Shown: positions 5,621 through 11,281 of the stretch, piece after piece
Numbering within the stretch: position 1 is the first letter of the stretch
How the letters are laid out: every line of letters begins with the position of its first letter
Source: a virus
DNA length: 25,971 nucleotides
IMG/VR virus record: IMGVR_UViG_3300007511_000128
Span: 1 to 25,971 of that record
Direction: 5' to 3' (one strand)
Position numbers and translations under genes: made by a program
The notes under the pieces: model-generated
Seen by the model: only the letters and a program-made list of their open reading frames with translations
Told to the model about the DNA's origin: nothing
Databases searched by the model: none

Positions 5621-5815
5621 TCAAAACTTTTCCCACAAAAATGAATATGGAACGCCAAGAACTTCTGCAAGCCTTTTACGATATTTTTGCAAAACCCGAC
5701 GATTACCACTGATCCATAATGAAACAAGGCTGTTTGATACGCCCATTTTCTCGGCGACCCAACCTTTTTTTCTTCCCGTTTCGTCAATAACTTGTTTTAA
5801 ATTGCTGTTATCCAT
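5621..5815 (-). CDS. Small XRE-type HTH repressor (Cro/CI-like)
   Basis: 64 aa from ATG 5815. Residues ~5-55 are a classic helix-turn-helix of the XRE family (LKQVIDETGRKKGWVAEKMG, then VSNSLVSLWISGNRRVLQKY), close to the size of Cro-type proteins; no C-terminal oligomerisation or cleavage domain is present. The -10 box of the promoter at 5822-5850 ends 7 nt before ATG 5815, so transcription should begin at or within a base or two of that AUG and the mRNA would be leaderless, as for lambda cI made from PRM. An ATG at 5821 is an alternative start but would lie upstream of the expected transcript end. It probably regulates this promoter and its copy at 2577-2605. Confidence 0.8.
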   Translation of the reverse strand: MDNSNLKQVIDETGRKKGWVAEKMGVSNSLVSLWISGNRRVLQKYRKRLAEVLGVPYSFLWEKF

Positions 5816-5821
5816 GCCCAT

Positions 5822-5850
5822 AATATAACACTTTTTTTGTATTATGTCAA
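5822..5850 (-). promoter_or_regulatory. Sigma-70-type promoter (copy 1) of the repressor/early operon
   Basis: TTGACA at 5845-5850, a 17-bp spacer and TATATT at 5822-5827 (minus strand): consensus -35, consensus spacing and 5 of 6 in the -10 box. The upstream stretch is A/T-rich (AATTTTATATATT), which could act as an UP element. It lies between the phosphoesterase stop and the repressor ATG. It shares the 19-base block AAAAAAAGTGTTATATTAT with the second promoter, a candidate operator. Confidence 0.85.
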
Positions 5851-5879
5851 AATTATTTTTCACAATATATAAAATTTTT

Positions 5880-6836
5880 TTATGAATAGAATGGATACCA
5901 TGTGCCGCTTGACTTTACTATGCCGTTTTTTCCAACGATCAAATCAATAATCCAAAAGCCAGTATGGAATGCGATTCGCTTCCCTCTTGCCCATTTTGAT
6001 TGTGTCTGGATAGAGCCGATTGAATAAGTATGGATAAATCGCTCAAAAATATAAATGGCTTTGTGTGTGTGTCCTGCGAAAATTGCGCTTGGCTTTTCGC
6101 CGCCAGTTAGGCTTTCGATAAGTTTCTGCAAGCGATAACTCAAAGCGTAACTATTGCCATCGAGTCCGTGCCACAGTTTTAAGGTCGCTTTTCCTTTTAG
6201 ATTTATGTTTCCTTCATCATGTCCAAGATAAGTCGCACCAATCGAATCGCAGACATCCTGAACAATATTTGCCCCATTAGATTTCATAAACCAAAAATCA
6301 TGATTCCCACTAATAACAAATAATGGCAGCGGACATTCCCTGAACAAACGAATCGCTTCTTTCTTTTGTGCTGCATATCCGAGATGAGAACACTCATAAA
6401 TATGTCCGGCCCTGTTACTCATCCCTTCGGTTACATCTCCAGAATGAGTTACGAATTCGACTCCTTCTTTTTCGAATTGTTCATACGCTTGGAAAAGAAA
6501 ATCTGGCTTCGTGTATATAGAGCCAATGTGAGTATCAGAGATTGCACCAATTCGGATTCGTTGCCCTGTAAAACCTACGACTGGCACTTTGTCCATCCCA
6601 GCCATCACCCGACCGCCCTTGGCAATTGCTTTTAGTTCAGAATCACTATATTGTTCGACAATTTGTTTTAAAATGGATGATTGGTCGAGGTCCAGAGTGA
6701 GACCTCGTCTTCTTGCTTCTCTCTTATATCTGGAAATTGATTCGTGCGCCAAACCAAAATTGTCGCAAGTTTCCTGTTCAGAATGATTTTGGAGATATGT
6801 TAAGACTTCTTTGAGTTTTTTGTCTTTTATTTGCAT
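5880..6836 (-). CDS. Calcineurin-like metallophosphoesterase with N-terminal HTH
   Basis: 318 aa. All four metal-binding motifs of the family are present: SDTH (100-103), GDVTEG (133-138), GNHD (177-180) and GHTH (255-258). The first ~45 residues are a helix-turn-helix (QETCDNFGLAHESISRYKRE), a combination often seen in phage phosphoesterases. It should hydrolyse phosphoester bonds in a two-metal centre; a nucleotide or nucleic-acid substrate is likely given the HTH, but this is an inference. It sits between the lysis genes and the repressor, beyond the stem-loop 6846-6878, and its stop is only 30 nt from the -35 box of the early promoter. Confidence 0.88.
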   Translation of the reverse strand: MQIKDKKLKEVLTYLQNHSEQETCDNFGLAHESISRYKREARRRGLTLDLDQSSILKQIVEQYSDSELKAIAKGGRVMAGMDKVPVVGFTGQRIRIGAISDTHIGSIYTKPDFLFQAYEQFEKEGVEFVTHSGDVTEGMSNRAGHIYECSHLGYAAQKKEAIRLFRECPLPLFVISGNHDFWFMKSNGANIVQDVCDSIGATYLGHDEGNINLKGKATLKLWHGLDGNSYALSYRLQKLIESLTGGEKPSAIFAGHTHKAIYIFERFIHTYSIGSIQTQSKWARGKRIAFHTGFWIIDLIVGKNGIVKSSGTWYPFYS

Positions 6837-6845
6837 TTAAAAGAT

Positions 6846-6878
6846 GGGAGCAGCGAAAAAGGAAGAAACGCCACTCCC
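6846..6878 (-). terminator. Stem-loop at the end of the late/lysis operon
   Basis: Minus-strand RNA GGGAGTGGCG pairs with CGCTGCTCCC over 10 bp, two of them G-U, with a 13-nt loop; the plus-strand RNA would have mismatches there. It follows the holin-like gene (stop at 6889) and is followed by ATCTTTTAAATG, a weak U stretch just before the phosphoesterase start. A 10-bp palindrome, GCAGTACTGC (6880-6889), lies immediately upstream. Partial terminator or processing site at the end of the lysis genes is plausible. Confidence 0.45.
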
Positions 6879-6888
6879 TGCAGTACTG

Positions 6889-7113
6889 CTATTTTTTTAA
6901 TTCTTTCGTGATGTCCGAAAGTTTGGTTAGTCGTGCAGAGAATGCTGCGCCGACCCAAAACACCCACGCACCCATAATCCATTCGTACAATTGTGGGTCA
7001 AGCCAATCAAGATAAAAGCAAACCGAAGTTATCATTGCGCCAACAATCCCGATTTGTCGTTTTTTGCTGTTTGCGCCAATAAACAATCCGGTGATGTTTT
7101 GAATTAGTTTCAT
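6889..7113 (-). CDS. Holin-like small membrane protein
   Basis: 74 aa with two hydrophobic segments (about residues 21-38, GIVGAMITSVCFYLDWL, and 44-58, WIMGAWVFWVGAAFSARL) and a charged C-terminus (LSDITKELKK), the usual shape of a class II holin. It lies two bases after the stop of the coiled-coil/TM gene and two genes downstream of an M15 endolysin, so a role in making inner-membrane holes for lysis is the best reading. Sequence alone does not prove it. It could also be the antiholin partner. Confidence 0.65.
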   Translation of the reverse strand: MKLIQNITGLFIGANSKKRQIGIVGAMITSVCFYLDWLDPQLYEWIMGAWVFWVGAAFSARLTKLSDITKELKK

Positions 7114-7114
7114 C

Positions 7115-7402
7115 TTACCCTCCTATTAAATGTTTTACTATCCCGAAAAGAACGCTCGCAATCAAACTAACAAGAAACGCTGTTGTCCCAATTTTTGCTT
7201 TCAGAGAGTTTCTCCAAAATTCCAATGATATGATTCGACCATTCGTTTTTTTGGCTTCTTTCAGTATGTCTTCTACTTTTTCGTGAATCACATCAAACCG
7301 CTCAAATAACTGTGTAAACTTTCGTTCTTGTTTCAGTGCCTCGGAGTTTCGCTTCTCTTCAGCCTTGTCTAATTTACGCAAAATTCTGTCTAAATCAGGC
7401 AT
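7115..7402 (-). CDS. Coiled-coil protein with C-terminal TM (holin-associated, XhlA-like)
   Basis: 95 aa. Residues 1-70 are a highly charged helix with heptad character (RILRKLDKAEEKRNSEALKQ), and about 72-92 is a single membrane segment (GTTAFLVSLIASVLFGIVKHL). Coiled coil plus C-terminal anchor resembles hemolysin XhlA-type proteins that partner phage holins. It lies between the endolysin (stop 7404) and the holin-like gene (start 7113), with one- to two-base gaps, in a three-gene lysis cassette. A direct role in lysis is an inference from context. Confidence 0.65.
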   Translation of the reverse strand: MPDLDRILRKLDKAEEKRNSEALKQERKFTQLFERFDVIHEKVEDILKEAKKTNGRIISLEFWRNSLKAKIGTTAFLVSLIASVLFGIVKHLIGG

Positions 7403-7403
7403 T

Positions 7404-7766
7404 TTATTTACTTTCTGCTGTCCATAGCACTTTCTTACCGTGTTTTCTTGGTTTCATATCTATATGAAAATGACGACTGCCAATTTCAATCCCAATAAAT
7501 CCGACCCGTAACAAGGCTTCGAAAATTTGTCTATCAGTTGCAGGGTTATCTCTGGCAATATCTATTGCCAGTCCTTTTTTGTGCGCCGACCGTGAATCCC
7601 CACCAATATTTTGATTGTGGTCTTCGCATCGATACGCAGAGGTTACCACAAATGGGACACCAGCAATAACACGAGCCGCCTCAACTAACTGCATGAAAGG
7701 AACGCTCATTTGCTCTTTTCCACAACATGGACAAACTAATTCTTTTTTGTTGAAATGTGGAGTCAT
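7404..7766 (-). CDS. Endolysin, M15-type (D-Ala-D-Ala carboxypeptidase-like) peptidase
   Basis: 120 aa, a single-domain enzyme. It carries the M15 zinc motif SAHKKGLAID (S60-D69, with H62 and D69 as ligands) and the later RHFHID (H101, D103), plus SAYRC at 43-47. It would cleave peptide cross-bridges in host peptidoglycan at lysis. The N-terminus has VCPCCGK (C12, C14, C15), as in other phage M15_3 proteins. No signal peptide, so release needs a holin, and holin-like genes follow directly. ATG at 7766 is preceded by GGGGATAG. Confidence 0.9.
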   Translation of the reverse strand: MTPHFNKKELVCPCCGKEQMSVPFMQLVEAARVIAGVPFVVTSAYRCEDHNQNIGGDSRSAHKKGLAIDIARDNPATDRQIFEALLRVGFIGIEIGSRHFHIDMKPRKHGKKVLWTAESK

Positions 7767-7767
7767 T

Positions 7768-9243
7768 CTATCCCCATGCGATTAGTTTTATTTTTGAGTA
7801 TGATTTAGCCGAAACAGATTTTGCGTTGATTGCTGTCATGATGTTTGTATCGCCAGCACTTACCCCATGGTTTTGTGAGCCGCTAAAAGCAGATTCGTAA
7901 AATGCACTCACTACAAATTCAGCATCTGCTGGACAACCTGTCATTGTCAATGCCCCTGTTTCGTAGTTTATTGTTCCAGTTCCACCATCAGAACGAGCCA
8001 AAGTTCCATCACCGTTGTCAATTAAGAATACAGATGTATTGGGTCTGCCGATGTTATTCTCTGTTTCGTAAATTGTATCGTCTGGGAGTTCAGCATCAAC
8101 AGCATATTGCATATCTGCATCAGCAGGAATTTGTCCGCTTCCGAATAACGAAGTCCCTGTCGTCCCATCGGTCAAAGCGATGGCACTTGTTGATAAATGA
8201 GAATCAGAAGTAAAACGAATATCACCTCCAACTAAAGTAACGGTTACTTCTGCATTATTATCGTCTAATTCATCTTGGATTTTCGCAATCACACCATTCG
8301 TGCCACCCCAGTTTACATTACTCGAATCTGTCGTAATATCATATTCAGTTACACCGCCCACATCTTTATTTATTTTAAAATAATACTGTGTGCTTGCCGT
8401 TAATCCTGTGTCTGTTGAATTGGTTTGTGCATCCATTCCGAGGTCTTGGTATCCAGCGTTGTAGAATTTTACGGCAACAGAACCGCTAACAACCCCAGCG
8501 GCAATTGCATTAGAAGTTCGTGCGTAACCAAAGAAATTAGAACAACTGAATTTTCCGTTTTTATCTGTTTTTACAACAGAATCGTTTGGATATTCAGTAT
8601 TGTAAAAATAAAAGTAAATATCAGTGCTATCATCGTGTTGAACACCAGATGTGCCTAACTTGCCTCTTTGAACTGTCAAATCCTCATCACCTACTGCTGT
8701 AACTTTTAAGATTTCATCGTCAATTTGTATGTAATCATTTACCTTAAAATAATCACCATCCGTAACTGTTAAAGTAGTGTCGTCTGATGCAAATGCCTCT
8801 CCCTCGTCGATGTTGGCTGTTGAATCTAACTTACCTGCTGTGGCAGGTACTACATTGTCTAACTCGTCTGCGTTAGAGCCAGACGCTCCATCAATATCTA
8901 AAAATCTCACATTTGAAAAATAAATAAGTTCGTTCGGTAATAAGATTTGGTTTATATGCCTCGTATCAATAACAGGGGTATCTGGGTCTCCATCAGTCCA
9001 AACCCCCATCGAATACTTTAGTTCCGCAGGAGTCGTAGATATGTTTTGTATTAACATCCCCCTGCAATCTTCCATGTTTTGACTGTCTTTTGAGCCGGGA
9101 TTGAAGCCAACCAATCTCAGATTTACAGCCCCGTGAGTCAATTCTTGTTCTATTTTGAACATTTCTTTATATGTTTTTGTGTCCGTAACCGAGAAAGTTT
9201 CCTCGCCAGCCACCATCGTAATTGTTGTTTGTAGTTCAGCCAT
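7768..9243 (-). CDS. Probable tail fibre / receptor-binding protein
   Basis: 491 aa, acidic, rich in Thr, Ser, Asp and Gly and largely beta. A module at about 150-205 (TTLTVTDGDYFKVNDYIQID, then EDLTVQRGKLGTSGV) matches a repeated-use domain of phage tail and fibre proteins. Another (TGLTASTQYYFKINKD, about 285-300) is also common in tail fibres. It ends near the last structural gene, directly before the endolysin, which is the usual site of receptor-binding proteins. Mosaic make-up suggests module exchange between phages. No enzymatic (depolymerase) motif is visible. GAGG lies before ATG 9243, one base from the upstream stop. Confidence 0.65.
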   Translation of the reverse strand: MAELQTTITMVAGEETFSVTDTKTYKEMFKIEQELTHGAVNLRLVGFNPGSKDSQNMEDCRGMLIQNISTTPAELKYSMGVWTDGDPDTPVIDTRHINQILLPNELIYFSNVRFLDIDGASGSNADELDNVVPATAGKLDSTANIDEGEAFASDDTTLTVTDGDYFKVNDYIQIDDEILKVTAVGDEDLTVQRGKLGTSGVQHDDSTDIYFYFYNTEYPNDSVVKTDKNGKFSCSNFFGYARTSNAIAAGVVSGSVAVKFYNAGYQDLGMDAQTNSTDTGLTASTQYYFKINKDVGGVTEYDITTDSSNVNWGGTNGVIAKIQDELDDNNAEVTVTLVGGDIRFTSDSHLSTSAIALTDGTTGTSLFGSGQIPADADMQYAVDAELPDDTIYETENNIGRPNTSVFLIDNGDGTLARSDGGTGTINYETGALTMTGCPADAEFVVSAFYESAFSGSQNHGVSAGDTNIMTAINAKSVSAKSYSKIKLIAWG

Positions 9244-9990
9244 TTAAGCCTCCTCTATCGTTATGTATCCGCCATAAATTACATCCGTTGTTGCGGTTGT
9301 CCCCACTCGGATTATCAAATAATTAGTGGTCGAAGAAGTTACGTCTGTTATATCATGTTCTGTATTGCAAGCCATCCCGTCAGATTTTACAACAGCACTT
9401 GTGCCGTCAATAAATCCCTCACGAACCGTTGCGGCTCGTGCTTGCGAACAATACACCATAGCATTTGTTGCCTTGAATCCAGTAGGGATTGGAATGTAAG
9501 CATATAATTCTAATGACGATATCGTTACACGAGTACCATAAGAAGCGTCCTCATCTTCAACAGCGACATTGTAATAAGACTGGTCATCATTTGGCATAAA
9601 ATCGCTTGGCAAAATTTTTATTCTTGTCGGCGAATTGTTCCAGCCTGCTTTCGAATCGACATAAGCCTTGATTGATTGTTGGCTCGCCAACGCACCAGCA
9701 CTATCGGAAGCCAGATCATCCTCGTCTAAAAACAAAGACCCGTTTATCGTTGAGGCATCTGAATCAACCCCAACCAAAACAACCCCTGCTTTAGTAGCAA
9801 CAGCAAAGGCTTTGTTTGTGTCATCGTTTTGAGGTTGTACTTTTACGCCATCGTCAGAAATTTGCAGCGCAGAAGAAGTCCCATCGGCACTCTTGACAGT
9901 TTTTAATGATGTGCCAACGCCATCGTTGGAATTGTCAAGTTGCAAGATATCTTTGTAAGTATTACTCGGTCTCTTTCCTGTGAAACTCAT
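9244..9990 (-). CDS. Tail fibre-like structural protein
   Basis: 248 aa from ATG 9990, whose start overlaps the upstream stop (TGATG). Residues ~88-118 (SLFLDEDDLASDSAGALASQ then QSIKAYVDSKAG) contain the ALASQ(Q/K)SIKAYVDS motif that recurs in phage tail fibre and appendage proteins just after a beta-rich stalk. The C-terminal half (about 120-248) is a beta-rich domain (RVTISSLELYAYIPIPTGFK, YLIIRVGTTATTDVIYGGY). It probably forms a trimeric appendage with the 491-aa protein. Confidence 0.65.
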   Translation of the reverse strand: MSFTGKRPSNTYKDILQLDNSNDGVGTSLKTVKSADGTSSALQISDDGVKVQPQNDDTNKAFAVATKAGVVLVGVDSDASTINGSLFLDEDDLASDSAGALASQQSIKAYVDSKAGWNNSPTRIKILPSDFMPNDDQSYYNVAVEDEDASYGTRVTISSLELYAYIPIPTGFKATNAMVYCSQARAATVREGFIDGTSAVVKSDGMACNTEHDITDVTSSTTNYLIIRVGTTATTDVIYGGYITIEEA

Positions 9991-10901
9991 CACCAACTCT
10001 CCCTTATATTTAATGAAATTTTATAGACTCTATTTGCCACCTGTTCTTTTCGGAATGTTTTCATATCAAAGCGTGCTATCGCAAAATCCGACACCTCGTT
10101 GTCTGGCTGAAAAATAAACGGAAGATGACCTCCCATCGTCTTGTGAACAACATCAGAAAAGAAATTAGACTCATCCTCTGAGTAGGCACTCGGTTCTAAA
10201 TCACTCTCTGAAACATAATTAAAACTCAAATTCCAAACTCTTCGACCTGAATAATGCCAATCGTCATCACCCTCCAACTGCCAAGCATCCAAATCGCCCC
10301 ATTTAGGCGGCTTAACCCAATTGGCATGACTCAAAGTAGAACCGCCTTTTGCCGTTATTTGTTTTAACCCGTATTCTCTTCCAACAGATAACGATAAGTC
10401 TGGAGAAAATGGCATATCGTAGTATTTTCCGAAAACAACAGACCCAATCTGGTGAGATGTATTCCCTGTCTGCCAAAGTCGAAAGGTTATTGTATCCGTA
10501 TCGTCAAAAGGGTTGAATGTCCCAATAGAATACCCCTTCTTGATTGCACAGAAGCCAGAACCATGCGAGGAAGCGTTAATTATTTCTGTTGTATTCTGTG
10601 CATTCTGTACTGCATCGTTAAGTTTCGCATATATCCGCATTCCTGCCGATTCGGTATTGTCCCCATGATGGTGTTCGGTGTACTCGTGATTTAAAACCGC
10701 TAAGAAATTTACACCCTTGCCGTTCCCAGAGATAGATTCTTCGTAGTAGTTCTGGTCGTTGCTTCCTACCAATTTTTTTTGAGATGGGTTTAACCGCCAT
10801 AAATTATTTTGTGCGGTTTGATTCCCAAGTGCTAACCACCACTCACCCCAATTTACATAAAATCTTGGTGTGCCTACATTCCCATAACTCACGATGTCCA
10901 C
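9990..10901 (-). CDS. Minor tail protein
   Basis: 303 aa, Trp- and Tyr-rich and beta-rich, with a HHHGDNTESAGMRIYAKLND patch at about 77-96 and a C-terminal domain (RRVWNLSFNYVSESDLEPSA through FAIARFDMKTFRKEQVANRVYKISLNIRESW) that looks like a tail-tube-related beta fold. Family not identified. Start uncertain: GTG at 10901, or GTG at 10892, which overlaps the previous stop as GTGA and has a GGGGGTGG six bases before it. It lies in the tail-tip block between the dockerin protein and the fibres. Confidence 0.6.
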   Translation of the reverse strand: MDIVSYGNVGTPRFYVNWGEWWLALGNQTAQNNLWRLNPSQKKLVGSNDQNYYEESISGNGKGVNFLAVLNHEYTEHHHGDNTESAGMRIYAKLNDAVQNAQNTTEIINASSHGSGFCAIKKGYSIGTFNPFDDTDTITFRLWQTGNTSHQIGSVVFGKYYDMPFSPDLSLSVGREYGLKQITAKGGSTLSHANWVKPPKWGDLDAWQLEGDDDWHYSGRRVWNLSFNYVSESDLEPSAYSEDESNFFSDVVHKTMGGHLPFIFQPDNEVSDFAIARFDMKTFRKEQVANRVYKISLNIRESW

Positions 10902-11281
10902 CCCCTATCCAAATCTTCCCATTTTTTCGTCAAATCTTCCCAGTTAGTATTCAAGCGTTCCCACAATTGGATATTTTCTAACTCAATCACTACTGGAATT
11001 TTCTCTGCGTCCCAACTCGCAACTATCACATCAAAGACTTGAAAATATCCCGAATAAGCCCCTAAAAACTCTGGAAGGTCGCTTACCCCTAAAGAATAAA
11101 TAAGTATCTTTTTTGCCCCCATTGCGGCTGTCCAGTCGTCAGGTAAAGCCCAATCAAAGGTTGGTTTTCCTCTAAAAGCAATCTCAATGCCTGCAATTGC
11201 CCCATTTGATTCTATTCTTAACTGTCCATCGCCATAAAACAATTTGGCTGTGGTTGGTTTTGGTTTTGCTTTGTTTTTCAT
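10889..11281 (-). CDS. Small cohesin-like beta-sandwich candidate (130 aa)
   Basis: 130 aa. Residues ~10-100 read as a small all-beta domain: LFYGDGQLRIESNGAIAGIE, then LPDDWT, KKILIYSLGVSDLP and FQVFDVIVASW. The pattern IAGIEI..., a Trp-containing turn, then ILIYSLG...G-x-F resembles the strand order of cohesin and related carbohydrate-binding sandwiches; this is my inference, not a recognised family. The C-terminus has a Trp heptad (NTNWEDLTKKWEDLDRGWTS). It starts by ATGA overlap with the dockerin-bearing gene just upstream, so both are made in the same place and ratio. Confidence 0.5.
   Translation of the reverse strand: MKNKAKPKPTTAKLFYGDGQLRIESNGAIAGIEIAFRGKPTFDWALPDDWTAAMGAKKILIYSLGVSDLPEFLGAYSGYFQVFDVIVASWDAEKIPVVIELENIQLWERLNTNWEDLTKKWEDLDRGWTS

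Noticed and set aside
5329-5787. 152-codon version of the 69-aa gene
   Set aside because: The longer start would overlap the repressor gene in another frame, while ATG 5538 has a strong AAAAAAGGAG site.
5621-5863. Longer repressor start at GTG 5863
   Set aside because: The first 14 codons would be the promoter sequence itself; transcription should begin near 5815.
6846-6878. Strong rho-independent terminator after the lysis genes
   Set aside because: The stem is real, but only ATCTTTT follows; kept as a weak candidate, not as a firm terminator.
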